64,000 nt of DNA from JAYQKL01 sp049889535 (GTDB lineage Bacteria > Pseudomonadota > Alphaproteobacteria > RS24). Below are positions 34,628-43,703 of the stretch, piece after piece. Each line of letters opens with the position of its first letter. The stretch's first letter is position 1. The translations under genes and the position numbers were made by a program. The DNA lies in contig JBMHDF010000018.1 in assembly GCA_049889535.1 (NCBI GenBank), forward strand, positions 1 through 64,000. The letters are read 5' to 3'. The notes under the pieces were generated by a model. It did not search any database. It saw only the letters and a program-made list of their open reading frames with translations, and had not been told where the DNA came from.

Positions 34628-36145
34628 ATGGAACCGCAAATCACACAATTACCCTCAGCACAAGAAGATACATCTTATCGTTCTTTGCCTCATAATATTG
34701 AAGCCGAGCAAGGGTTACTTGGTGCGCTTTTGGTCAATAATGATGTGATGGATAAAATCGAAGATTTTCTGCTACCACGACATTTCTTTGATCCGGTTCA
34801 TGGGCGCATTTTTGAGGCCGCCAGCAAATTTATCGCACAAGGCAATGCCGCCTCTCCTGTCACACTCAAAACCTATTTTGAGCAAGATGAGGGGTTACAA
34901 CAGCTTGGTGGCACGCAATATTTGTCCAAGCTGGCCAGTAATGCCACAACCATTATTAATGCCAAGCAATATGGGCAAACCATCTATGATTTGGCCATTC
35001 GCCGCGAGTTGATTACGCTTGGCGAGAATATGGTCAATACTGCTTTTGATGCCGAAATTGACGAGTCGCCAGACAAGCAAATCGAAACGGCAGAGCAAGG
35101 CCTTTATGAAATCGCAGAAAAAGGCGCGCATCAGTCAGGTTTTATGAATTTTCAAGAGTCCTTATCTGGCGCGATTGAAATGGCAGAGCGCGCCTATCAG
35201 CGCGATGGCCATTTATCTGGCCTGGCCTCGGGTCTAACCAAGCTTGACGCAACTTTAGGTGGCTTACAGGAAAGTGATTTGATTATTTTGGCAGGGCGCC
35301 CCGCCATGGGGAAAACCTCCCTTGCTACGAATATCGCTTTCAATATCGCCCGCAATTGCGCACGCTCTTATGCTGAAGGCAATCTGGAAGAATTGCCCAG
35401 CGGACAGACTGTGCCGCGTGATGGGGCGGTGGTGGCGTTTTTCTCGCTAGAAATGTCCGCTGAACAGCTTGCGACGCGTATCATTGCAGAACAAACTGAA
35501 ATCTCGTCAGGCAATATTCGTAAAGGCGACATCACGGAAGAAGAATATGGTCGTTTATATGATGCGAGTAAAGAATTACAGACTTTACCACTTTATATTG
35601 ACCATACAGGGGCAATCCCAATTTCCACCCTTGCCGCGCGGGCGCGCCGTTTAAAAAGGCAACATAATTTGGGCATGATAGTGGTTGATTATTTGCAGCT
35701 TGTGCGGGCTTCAAATTCAACAGGTGCTGATAATCGTGTGCAGGAAATCAGCACTGTGACACAAGGTTTAAAGGCACTTGCCAAAGAGCTGAACGTGCCG
35801 ATTGTGGCATTATCCCAGCTGTCTCGTCAGGTTGAAAACCGAGATGATAAACGCCCTCAGCTTTCGGACCTGCGCGAATCGGGCTCGATTGAACAAGATG
35901 CTGATATTGTTATGTTTGTATACCGCGAAGAATATTACATGATGAAAGAAGAGCCACAAATTGGCACTGAAGAACATCTCAGCTGGCAAGAACGCATGGA
36001 TAAAGTTCACGGCATGGCAGAGCTTATCATTGGTAAAAACCGTCACGGACCCACTGATAATATCAAACTGGCCTTTGACGCCCGCGTCACACGCTTCCGC
36101 GATTTGGCTGAAGATGAGTATTTGCCAGAAAGAATTGATGTCTGA
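34628..36145 (+). CDS. dnaB: Replicative DNA helicase DnaB
   Basis: DnaB unwinds DNA at the fork. The 505-residue protein has the N-terminal helical domain (PHNIEAEQGLLGALL), a linker, and the RecA-like domain with Walker A GRPAMGKTSLATN, FFSLEMSAEQLATR, Walker B IVVDYLQL and LSQLSRQVENR. The segment around residues 240-260 between Walker A and FFSLEM is longer than in E. coli, as in other alphaproteobacteria. No strong ribosome binding site precedes ATG 34628. The stop overlaps alr by 8 nt. Confidence 0.98.
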   Translation: MEPQITQLPSAQEDTSYRSLPHNIEAEQGLLGALLVNNDVMDKIEDFLLPRHFFDPVHGRIFEAASKFIAQGNAASPVTLKTYFEQDEGLQQLGGTQYLSKLASNATTIINAKQYGQTIYDLAIRRELITLGENMVNTAFDAEIDESPDKQIETAEQGLYEIAEKGAHQSGFMNFQESLSGAIEMAERAYQRDGHLSGLASGLTKLDATLGGLQESDLIILAGRPAMGKTSLATNIAFNIARNCARSYAEGNLEELPSGQTVPRDGAVVAFFSLEMSAEQLATRIIAEQTEISSGNIRKGDITEEEYGRLYDASKELQTLPLYIDHTGAIPISTLAARARRLKRQHNLGMIVVDYLQLVRASNSTGADNRVQEISTVTQGLKALAKELNVPIVALSQLSRQVENRDDKRPQLSDLRESGSIEQDADIVMFVYREEYYMMKEEPQIGTEEHLSWQERMDKVHGMAELIIGKNRHGPTDNIKLAFDARVTRFRDLAEDEYLPERIDV

Positions 36146-37265
36146 TAAGCAAAACTTTACGCCCCAGAATGATCATGGTGAATTGCGCATCAGCCTTCCG
36201 GCTGTGCAAGCTAATTATCAATTTTATGCTGACCAAATTCATCAAAATAAAACACAGAAAACAGAAATTGCGGCAGTTGTGAAAGCTGATGCCTATGGGC
36301 TTGGTATGGCGCAAATCGCCCCTGCTCTGGCTGCAAAAGGGTGTCGGCACTTTTTTGTGGCCCAGGCGCAAGAAGGTACGGCATTGCGGACACTTTTATC
36401 TGACATCGCGCCAGAGGCCGAGATTTATGTATTTAATGGCTTAACCCGTCAGACTGAAACCCTTTTTAAAGACCATCATTTACGTCCCTGCCTTAATTCT
36501 GTTGAGCAGGTTCATCATGCATTGCAGGCGGGCATTGCGGATTATGCTTTGTTTTTTGACACAGGCTTTAATCGGTTGGGGTTAACCTATGATGATATTG
36601 AGAGATTGCCAAATGACCTGCAGCCGCAACTGATTATGAGCCATCTGGCTTGTGCGGACACGCCTGACCACCCGATGAATCACCAGCAATTAGAAATGTT
36701 CCAAACCCTTGCACGCCACTTTCCTAATACACCAAAATGTCTTGCCAATTCGGCAGGTGTTTTACTCGGGCCCGATTATCATTTCGATATGGTACGGGTT
36801 GGCATTGGCCTTTATGGCGGCTCGCCCACATCTGACGGCTTGACCGCGCGCCAAACTGTGGCCACTCTCACCGCCCCGATTTTGCAAATACGCGAAGTTA
36901 AACAAGGTCAAACGATTGGCTATGGAGCGGATTTTTTAGCGCCACAAGATATGTCCATTGCCATTTTAGGCATTGGCTATGCTGATGGGTACCCCCGCCG
37001 TTTAGGGCGCGGGAATGACCAGCTTTCTGGCTATGGCAATGTCGCTTATCAGGGCCAAATATGTCCCTTGATTGGCCGAGTATCTATGGATTTACTGGCT
37101 ACAGATATATCGCATTTGGACACAGTACCAAAAACTGGCGATACAGTCGAAATGCTTGGTCAAACAATTTTACTAGACCATATTGCGCAACAGGCCGAAA
37201 CAATTTCATATGAAGTGCTGACACAGCTTGGAAGCCGCTTCAAACGGGTTTATGATAAAAGCTGA
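36138..37265 (+). CDS. alr: Alanine racemase
   Basis: Alr makes D-alanine for peptidoglycan using PLP. The 375-residue protein shows the PLP lysine in AVVKADAYGLG, DTGFNRLG, and the second catalytic residue tyrosine in IGYGADF. The last part has GRVSMDLLATDIS, typical of Alr. ATG 36138 overlaps dnaB by 8 nt; the frame is open 59 codons further upstream but only as a shadow of dnaB. Confidence 0.97.
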   Translation: MSDKQNFTPQNDHGELRISLPAVQANYQFYADQIHQNKTQKTEIAAVVKADAYGLGMAQIAPALAAKGCRHFFVAQAQEGTALRTLLSDIAPEAEIYVFNGLTRQTETLFKDHHLRPCLNSVEQVHHALQAGIADYALFFDTGFNRLGLTYDDIERLPNDLQPQLIMSHLACADTPDHPMNHQQLEMFQTLARHFPNTPKCLANSAGVLLGPDYHFDMVRVGIGLYGGSPTSDGLTARQTVATLTAPILQIREVKQGQTIGYGADFLAPQDMSIAILGIGYADGYPRRLGRGNDQLSGYGNVAYQGQICPLIGRVSMDLLATDISHLDTVPKTGDTVEMLGQTILLDHIAQQAETISYEVLTQLGSRFKRVYDKS

Positions 37266-37283
37266 ATCAGCTACAGGACGCTT

Positions 37284-38057
37284 ATGAACCCTATTGCAAA
37301 AATTGGCCAATTAACGCTTCGTTTCATTGCAAGTGTTGGTACATTATCCATCTTTATCGCCCGCTCGAGCATTGCGGTGGCGCGCCCGCCTTATTATGCG
37401 AGACTGGTTTTGCAACAAATGCTGCGCATTGGGTATTTTTCATTGCCAGTTGTCGCGCTCACTTCTTTTTTCACAGGCGGTGTATTGGCCTTACAAATAT
37501 ATTATGGCGGCAACGAGTTTAACTCCGAAGTGATTGTGGCCAGCATTGTGGCGCTTGGCATCACCCGCGAATTAGGGCCCGTTTTGGGTGGGCTGATGGT
37601 CGCTGGGCGGGTCAGCTCTGCCATTGCTGCTGAAATTGGCACCATGCGCGTGACCGAACAAATAGATGCGCTGACAACACTATCGACAGACCCGTTTAAA
37701 TATTTGGTGGCGCCGCGTGTCTTGGCAGCCATTTTATCGATGCCTTTACTGGTTTTGTTAGCCGATATTATTGGCGTGATGGGTGGGTTTGTTGTCAGCA
37801 CGCAATTGCTTGATTTTAATGCTCCGCTTTATGTGCAAAACACCATTGATTTTATTGAATTTGACGATGTGAGCTCAGGCCTCATCAAAGCCTCTGTCTT
37901 TGGCTATATCATAGCGATAATGGGGTGTTTCAACGGTTATTTCTCAGCAGGCGGTGCGCAAGGTGTTGGGAGGGCCACAACAAATGCTGTGGTCAGCGCG
38001 TCCATATTAATATTATCAGCGAATTATATCATGACCTCGCTTTTCTTCTCCTCATGA
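37284..38057 (+). CDS. mlaE: MlaE-family ABC lipid transporter permease
   Basis: MlaE is the permease of the Mla phospholipid transporter that keeps outer-membrane lipid asymmetry. The 257-residue protein has about five membrane segments and the family motifs ALGITRELGPVLGGLMVAGRVSSAIAAEIGTMRVTEQIDAL and the loop LVAPRVLAAILSMPLL (each only partly quoted elsewhere). AGGAC precedes ATG 37284. It is followed 7 nt later by its ATPase gene. Confidence 0.95.
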   Translation: MNPIAKIGQLTLRFIASVGTLSIFIARSSIAVARPPYYARLVLQQMLRIGYFSLPVVALTSFFTGGVLALQIYYGGNEFNSEVIVASIVALGITRELGPVLGGLMVAGRVSSAIAAEIGTMRVTEQIDALTTLSTDPFKYLVAPRVLAAILSMPLLVLLADIIGVMGGFVVSTQLLDFNAPLYVQNTIDFIEFDDVSSGLIKASVFGYIIAIMGCFNGYFSAGGAQGVGRATTNAVVSASILILSANYIMTSLFFSS

Positions 38058-38064
38058 GTTGCAT

Positions 38065-38838
38065 ATGACCAAAAAGAACCTCATTGAATTGTCGGGCGTT
38101 TATAAAAGCTTCGGGAAGAAAGAAGTTCTAAAAGGTATTGATTTATCGATTGAAGAAGGTCAATCCGTTGTCGTGATTGGCGGGTCTGGCAGCGGCAAAT
38201 CCGTTATGATGAAAACCATTTTAGGGTTACTCAAACCAGATTCGGGTTCCATCAAAGTGAATGGCATTGAAACCACAAATCTTAATGAAGCGCAGCATCA
38301 TGAGGTTAATAAACTGTTTGGCATGCTGTTTCAAAATGGGGCTTTGTTTGACAGCCTCACCATTTGGGAAAATGTTGCTTTTGCAGCGATTCAAAATTCT
38401 AAATGCTCGGAAGAAGAAGCGCGCCATATTGCACTTGAAGCGCTCGAGCGCGTCGGTTTGGGGCCGGATTTACTCGATATGACACCGGCCTCATTATCTG
38501 GTGGCATGCATAAACGCGTTGGGCTGGCCCGCGCCATTGCCAATCGCCCAAAAATCTTATTCTTTGATGAGCCAACCACGGGTCTTGACCCAATTATGAC
38601 CGATGTCATTAACCATCTTATCCGCGAATGTGTGCAAGATTTAGGCGCATCCACCCTGACCATCACCCACGATATGTCCAGCGTGCGCGCCATTGCTGAT
38701 AAGGTGGCTTTTTTATATTTGGGCAAAATTATCTGGCAAGGTGCCTTAGAAGATATGCAAAATAGCGATAATGCTTATTTAACTCAATTTGTGAATGGCG
38801 ATGTTGACGGGCCAATATTTGTTGAGGGGGCGCAATAA
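38065..38838 (+). CDS. mlaF: MlaF-family ABC transporter ATP-binding protein
   Basis: MlaF powers the MlaE permease. The 257-residue ATPase has Walker A GGSGSGKSVMMKTI, the Q-loop LFQNGALFDSLT characteristic of Mla ATPases, signature LSGGMHKRVGLARA, Walker B ILFFDEPTTGLDP and the H-loop TLTITHDM. ATG 38065 is chosen; a TTG two codons earlier is possible. The stop overlaps radA by one base (TAATG). Confidence 0.96.
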   Translation: MTKKNLIELSGVYKSFGKKEVLKGIDLSIEEGQSVVVIGGSGSGKSVMMKTILGLLKPDSGSIKVNGIETTNLNEAQHHEVNKLFGMLFQNGALFDSLTIWENVAFAAIQNSKCSEEEARHIALEALERVGLGPDLLDMTPASLSGGMHKRVGLARAIANRPKILFFDEPTTGLDPIMTDVINHLIRECVQDLGASTLTITHDMSSVRAIADKVAFLYLGKIIWQGALEDMQNSDNAYLTQFVNGDVDGPIFVEGAQ

Positions 38839-40226
38839 TGGCGCGCGCGCAAAACCAATATGTTTGTCAAGCTTGTGGCGCCGTGACCAGCAAATGGAGC
38901 GGCAAATGCGAAAGCTGCAATGAATGGAATACATTGAGCGAAGAGAAATCGAACGCCGCGCCACCTTTAGGGCGCAACGCGAAATCAGGCAAATCAAAAG
39001 CCCAACGCATTGAGCTAACATCATTATCTGGTGAAGCCGAGTCACCGCCACGCAACACAACTGGCATTGACGAATTTGACCGCGTCATTGGCGGCGGATT
39101 TGTACCAGGCTCAGCTATTTTGTTAGGGGGTGATCCTGGCATAGGGAAATCCACAATCTTATTACAAGCTGCCGCCGCGCTCGCCAATCAGGGTAAAGAA
39201 GTGATTTATATTTCGGGCGAAGAGGCGATTGCCCAATTGCGCATGCGCGCCAGTCGGTTAGGGCTGGCCGACGCTCCTGTCAAACTTGGCGCAGAAACAA
39301 ATGTTGCTGATATTGTGGCAACCTTAAAAAATGGTGCGAATGCCGATTTAGTGATTATCGACTCCATTCAAACGGTTTGGTCGCCCACCATTGAAAGCGC
39401 GCCTGGAACTGTTTCTCAGGTTCGCGCCGCCGCGCAAGAGCTAATACACCACACCAAAGCAAGCGACACCGCATTGGTTTTGGTTGGGCATGTAACGAAA
39501 GAAGGCCAAATTGCGGGCCCGCGTGTTTTAGAACATATGGTTGATACAGTTGTCTATTTTGAAGGCGACAGAGGTCATAGTTTCCGAATTTTGCGCTCTG
39601 TTAAAAATCGCTTTGGCCCGACTGATGAAATTGGCGTTTTTGAAATGCGCGGCAGTGGTCTAGCTGAAGTTGCTAACCCCTCAGCCTTATTTTTAGAAGC
39701 CCGCGAAAAAAATGTGCCGGGCGCAGTTGTTTTTGCAGGCATAGAAGGCACGCGTCCACTTTTGGTTGAGATACAGGCACTGGCCGCCCCCTCATCGTTG
39801 GCAACCCCAAGACGCGCCGTGGTTGGCTGGGATAATAACCGGCTGTCAATGGTGCTGGCTGTGCTTGAGGCGCGCTGTGGTATTAGCTTTTCTGGACAGG
39901 ATGTGTTTTTAAATGTAGCGGGCGGCTTGCGTATTTTTGAACCCGCCGCAGACCTTGCCGTTGCCGCAGCCTTACTCTCCTCAATCAGCAATCAAGCCCT
40001 ACCCTATGATCAGGCCGTATTTGGCGAGATAAGCTTATCAGGCGCGGTACGACCAGTGGCACAAACTGGCGCCCGCTTAAAAGAGGCCTCAAAATTGGGT
40101 TTCACTTCGGCGCTTGCCGCCCTGCCCGCCAATCATGAAAAATCTCCTTTAAAAGTCACAGATATTGATGACTTAAGAGTTTTGCTCACGCGACTTGGGT
40201 TGCAAAACAATAAAAGTGAGACCTAA
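38838..40226 (+). CDS. radA: DNA repair protein RadA
   Basis: RadA is a RecA-like ATPase that helps process recombination intermediates. The 462-residue protein has the C4 zinc finger CQACG...CESC at residues 9-29, Walker A GGDPGIGKSTILLQ, the RadA-specific KNRFGPTDEIG, and a C-terminal Lon-protease-like domain with ISLSGAVRPV. It shares one base with mlaF and lies 3 nt before cvpA. Confidence 0.98.
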   Translation: MARAQNQYVCQACGAVTSKWSGKCESCNEWNTLSEEKSNAAPPLGRNAKSGKSKAQRIELTSLSGEAESPPRNTTGIDEFDRVIGGGFVPGSAILLGGDPGIGKSTILLQAAAALANQGKEVIYISGEEAIAQLRMRASRLGLADAPVKLGAETNVADIVATLKNGANADLVIIDSIQTVWSPTIESAPGTVSQVRAAAQELIHHTKASDTALVLVGHVTKEGQIAGPRVLEHMVDTVVYFEGDRGHSFRILRSVKNRFGPTDEIGVFEMRGSGLAEVANPSALFLEAREKNVPGAVVFAGIEGTRPLLVEIQALAAPSSLATPRRAVVGWDNNRLSMVLAVLEARCGISFSGQDVFLNVAGGLRIFEPAADLAVAAALLSSISNQALPYDQAVFGEISLSGAVRPVAQTGARLKEASKLGFTSALAALPANHEKSPLKVTDIDDLRVLLTRLGLQNNKSET

Positions 40227-40229
40227 ATA

Positions 40230-40880
40230 ATGACCGAAACTATGACTGCCAGCCTTTCCCCTCTTGATTTCATCATCCTCACCGTGATTTTCATCTCCAC
40301 TGTGATTTCACTCATGCGCGGCTTCACCAAAGAAATGCTTTCTATTATTGGCTGGATATTGGCGATTTATGGCACGGCGTTTTCACTACCACTCATTCGT
40401 CCTTTAGCGCAAGAATATATAGCCCCTGACTGGCTTGCTGATGGTCTGGTCATGCTTGTTATCTTTGTGCTGATACTGGGTGTTTTTAGCTTTGTTTCAA
40501 ACCGCTTCTCAAAAAAACTAAAAGATAGCAGTATTGGGTTTATTGACCGCATACTTGGCGTTGTTTTTGGGGTTGGCCGCGGGCTGCTTATTATTGTTTT
40601 TGCCTATTTTGTCATTTTATTATTGCTGCCGCTTGAGGACCACCCTGACTGGCTCAAAAAAGGCCAACTCATTGGTATTGTTCAAAAAATTACGCCAGCT
40701 ATTATGCAAATTGTCCCAATTGACAATTTGTCTGACCGCATTCCACAAATTGAAAGCAAGTTTAATTCACCCATTAATGACAATTTATTTAACTCAACAA
40801 CTGACAAATTAGAAAGTTCAGGCTATAAGCAAGACATGCAAGAGAATGTACAAAAACTTTTGCACCAGTTTGACGAGTAA
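40230..40880 (+). CDS. cvpA: CvpA family membrane protein
   Basis: CvpA is a four-helix inner-membrane protein named for colicin V production and later linked to envelope stress tolerance; its mechanism is unknown. The 216-residue protein has LDFIILTVIFISTVISLMRGFTKE at the start, a second segment around 40-55, and VFGVGRGLLIIVFAYFVILLLLP further on. The last 80 residues are soluble. It lies just before purF, the classical cvpA-purF neighbourhood. Confidence 0.9.
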   Translation: MTETMTASLSPLDFIILTVIFISTVISLMRGFTKEMLSIIGWILAIYGTAFSLPLIRPLAQEYIAPDWLADGLVMLVIFVLILGVFSFVSNRFSKKLKDSSIGFIDRILGVVFGVGRGLLIIVFAYFVILLLLPLEDHPDWLKKGQLIGIVQKITPAIMQIVPIDNLSDRIPQIESKFNSPINDNLFNSTTDKLESSGYKQDMQENVQKLLHQFDE

Positions 40881-40894
40881 CAGGCGGGACTAGA

Positions 40895-42361
40895 TTGACT
40901 GACCTCACGCAAGACGACTTTGAAGCTGACACATTACGCGAAGAATGCGGCGTGTTTGGTATATATAACCACCCTGATGCCGCAGCTTTAACAGCTTTAG
41001 GCTTGCATGCACTCCAGCATCGCGGGCAAGAGGCCGCTGGCATTGTGTCCTTTGATGGGCAACAATTCAATTCTGAGCGCCGCTTGGGGTTGGTCAGTGA
41101 AAACTTTACCAAAGCCAATATTATTGACCGACTGGAAGGCCGCGCTGCTATTGGTCATGTGCGCTACTCCACCACTGGCGATACAATTTTGCGCAATGTG
41201 CAACCGCTCTTTGCTGATTTAGCTGGCGGGGGCTTTGCCTGTGCGCATAATGGCAATTTGACCAACGCCCTCACTTTGCGCAATGAATTGGTCAAGCGCG
41301 GGGCAATATTTCAATCAACCTCAGACACTGAAACGATTTTACAATTAGTGGCGCGCTCAAAAAGGCGGCAAACTGTTGACCGCCTAATTGATGCGCTTTT
41401 CCAAATTCAAGGTGCTTATAGTCTGGTCGTGCTGACCAATAAAAAACTAATTGGCGCGCGCGACCCGCTTGGTATTCGCCCATTGGTTTTAGGCGATCTT
41501 GACGGCTCACCTGTGCTGGCCTCTGAAACCTGCGCGCTTGATATTATTGGCGCGCGCTTTGTGCGTGAAATTGAAAATGGCGAAATTGTTGTAATTACCG
41601 AAAACGGCATAAGCAGTGTAAAGCCATTCCCGAAAATTGCCCCCCGCCCTTGTATATTTGAATATATTTATTTTTCACGCCCGGATTCAATTCTTGATGG
41701 CCGAAGCATTTATGATTGTCGAAAAAATTTTGGGCGGGTACTGGCTGAAGAAAGCGGCGTAGACGCTGATGTGGTGATACCTGTGCCAGATAGTGGCGTG
41801 CCAGCGGCGCTTGGTTATGCCGAAAAATCTAATATCCCCTTTGAGCTTGGTATTATTCGAAATCATTATGTCGGGCGGACTTTTATTGAACCTACTCAAG
41901 CGGTGCGCCAATTAGGTGTGAAACGCAAGCACAACCCTAATAAAGCGCATGTGGCTGGCAAGCGTGTTGTTTTGATTGACGACTCAATTGTGCGCGGCAC
42001 CACCTCAGTTAAAATTGTTGAAATGATGCGAGAAGCAGGCGCGACAGAGGTGCATATGCGTATTGCCTCACCGCCCATCACCCACCCTGATTTTTACGGC
42101 ATCGATACACCCGATAAAGAGCAATTGCTTGCTGCCAATCACGAGCTTGAAGAAATGCGCGCCTATATTGGTGCCGACAGCCTGGCTTTTTTAACTGTTG
42201 ATGGGGTGTATCGCGCAATGGGTCACATGCAGGGCCGCAATCCCGACCAACCGCAATATACAGACCATTGTTTTACTGGTGACTATCCAACCCCATTGGC
42301 TGACCAGTCTGGCAATGAAAAAGTTCAACAGCTCTCCTTATTAAAAGAAAAATCAGAATAG
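40895..42361 (+). CDS. purF: Amidophosphoribosyltransferase
   Basis: PurF makes phosphoribosylamine from PRPP and glutamine, the first committed purine step. The 488-residue protein has a 17-residue propeptide before the catalytic cysteine in EECGVFGIYNH, and the PRPP loop VVLIDDSIVRGTT. Of the four cysteines that bind an Fe-S cluster in B. subtilis PurF, only the one in RPCIFEY and one in CFTGDYPT remain; HPDFYGID has Asp in place of another. A cluster is therefore unlikely. It starts at TTG with GGCGGGAC upstream. Confidence 0.97.
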   Translation: MTDLTQDDFEADTLREECGVFGIYNHPDAAALTALGLHALQHRGQEAAGIVSFDGQQFNSERRLGLVSENFTKANIIDRLEGRAAIGHVRYSTTGDTILRNVQPLFADLAGGGFACAHNGNLTNALTLRNELVKRGAIFQSTSDTETILQLVARSKRRQTVDRLIDALFQIQGAYSLVVLTNKKLIGARDPLGIRPLVLGDLDGSPVLASETCALDIIGARFVREIENGEIVVITENGISSVKPFPKIAPRPCIFEYIYFSRPDSILDGRSIYDCRKNFGRVLAEESGVDADVVIPVPDSGVPAALGYAEKSNIPFELGIIRNHYVGRTFIEPTQAVRQLGVKRKHNPNKAHVAGKRVVLIDDSIVRGTTSVKIVEMMREAGATEVHMRIASPPITHPDFYGIDTPDKEQLLAANHELEEMRAYIGADSLAFLTVDGVYRAMGHMQGRNPDQPQYTDHCFTGDYPTPLADQSGNEKVQQLSLLKEKSE

Positions 42362-43093
42362 ATGAGCGAACAATTGAGTGCGGGAAATTCAAATCGTATT
42401 TCTTTGGTAACAGGCGCGAGTCGTGGCATTGGCCGCGCTGTGGCGTTGGCATTGGCTGCACAAGGGGACCATGTTTTACTGTTGGCGCGTGATGCGGATA
42501 ATTTAGCTTCCGTTTATGATGAAATAACCGCTTTGGGTGGGCAAGCCACTGGTATTCCTCTCGACATAACTGATTATGCTGGACTAGACCGGCTTGGCGC
42601 GGTCATTGCTGAAAAATGGGGACGGCTAGATGTACTGGTTGGCAATGCTGCTATACTGGGTCCCATGACACCTGTCGCCCATATCTCACCTGATGAATTT
42701 GACAAGTTAATGGCGGTCAATGTTACGGCAAATGCACGGCTTATCCGTACTTTAGAGCCTTTATTGCTGGCATCACCGGCTGGGCGGGCAGTTTTTGTCA
42801 CTTCGGGTGTTGCTCAAAGCGCGAAACCCTTTTGGGGCGGTTATGCCACCTCTAAGGCCGCCTTAAATACATTGGTAAGGTGTTGGGCGCATGAACAAAA
42901 AGAAACCAAGCTGAAAGTAAATTTATTATCGCCTGGCCCGGTGCGCACGGCTATGCGCGCCAAAGCCATGCCCGGCGAAGACCCAGAAAACCTTCCTCGT
43001 GCAGAGGAAATTGCGCCTTTATTTATTAAGATGCTTTCCCCTGATTGGCAGGAGACGGGGCAGATTGTTGACTATCGTCAGATGGTTGACTAA
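42362..43093 (+). CDS. SDR family NAD(P)-dependent oxidoreductase
   Basis: A 243-residue short-chain dehydrogenase of unknown substrate. The cofactor motif is VTGASRGIGRAVA, followed by NAAILGP, a catalytic Ser in FVTSGV and Tyr-Lys in YATSKAAL. The ATG abuts the purF stop, and an SDR in this place is common in alphaproteobacteria. The C-terminus, ending GQIVDYRQMVD, runs 68 nt into the lipoprotein gene on the other strand. Confidence 0.92.
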   Translation: MSEQLSAGNSNRISLVTGASRGIGRAVALALAAQGDHVLLLARDADNLASVYDEITALGGQATGIPLDITDYAGLDRLGAVIAEKWGRLDVLVGNAAILGPMTPVAHISPDEFDKLMAVNVTANARLIRTLEPLLLASPAGRAVFVTSGVAQSAKPFWGGYATSKAALNTLVRCWAHEQKETKLKVNLLSPGPVRTAMRAKAMPGEDPENLPRAEEIAPLFIKMLSPDWQETGQIVDYRQMVD

Positions 43094-43574
43094 GGCAGGC
43101 ATTGATAATATCCCGACAGAGCCAACGCGCCCCTTTAGAAGAAGCCTCGATAGAAATTTCCTGCACCTTACCCTTATCCAGCCATACACCAACACGGCAA
43201 GCGCGTTGTTTCACATCAAAGCGATCCATATGGCTTAAAGCACCCGTATCGTGGAAACAGCGATAGCCGTAATAGGGCCAACCGCATGTCGCATAATGAT
43301 AGGGGAAAAATTCGCGCTCAATTCGGGTGGTGACATTTTGATAACCAAGCACTTGCCGACCTTCTTCTAAATCGACACTTGTATCAGGCAAGCCAGCACA
43401 GGCAATAATATCCGCCACGGCCTTGCCCCGCAATTCAGTCCCAGCGCGCTGAAAAAGCGCATCAATTTCAGCATCTGACACCAAACTTGAACAAGCACCC
43501 AAAGAAAGGCTGACAAATAAAAGGGACAGGATTGACAGAATTTTCGATGGCTTAAAAATTATTTTCATTCTCAT
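43026..43574 (-). CDS. Cysteine-rich lipoprotein, possible BamE/OmlA-like fold
   Basis: A 182-residue lipoprotein with a lipobox LGACSS (cysteine about residue 28). The middle segment GKAVADIIACAGLPD...GRQVLGYQNV resembles the start of the SmpA/OmlA (BamE) fold, in which a helix precedes a glycine-proline turn and a strand. Six further cysteines follow, with YYGYRCFHD and RWLCRDIINAC. The tail is Ser/Gln/Pro rich. The start may be ATG 43574 or 43568. Its 3' end overlaps the SDR by 68 nt. Not recognised beyond this. Confidence 0.75.
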   Translation of the reverse strand: MRMKIIFKPSKILSILSLLFVSLSLGACSSLVSDAEIDALFQRAGTELRGKAVADIIACAGLPDTSVDLEEGRQVLGYQNVTTRIEREFFPYHYATCGWPYYGYRCFHDTGALSHMDRFDVKQRACRVGVWLDKGKVQEISIEASSKGARWLCRDIINACLSQPSDDSQQSAPSPANQGKAS

Positions 43575-43650
43575 AGTTAAATCATAGCCTTAAAAATCAA
43601 AATTGTGAAGACTAGCGCACAAAAACACACTCATAGCAAAATAACGCCGC

Positions 43651-43679
43651 AAAAAAGGGGGTGGTTGCCCGCCCCCTTT
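43651..43679 (-). terminator. Intrinsic terminator after the Lys/Ala-repeat gene
   Basis: On the minus strand AAAGGGGG (43679-43672) pairs with CCCCCTTT (43661-43654) around a 10-nt loop, followed by a run of U. It lies 25 nt after the stop of the histone-like gene and before the lipoprotein start. Confidence 0.9.
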
Positions 43680-43703
43680 ATCAAAAAAGCACACCTATAA
43701 AGT

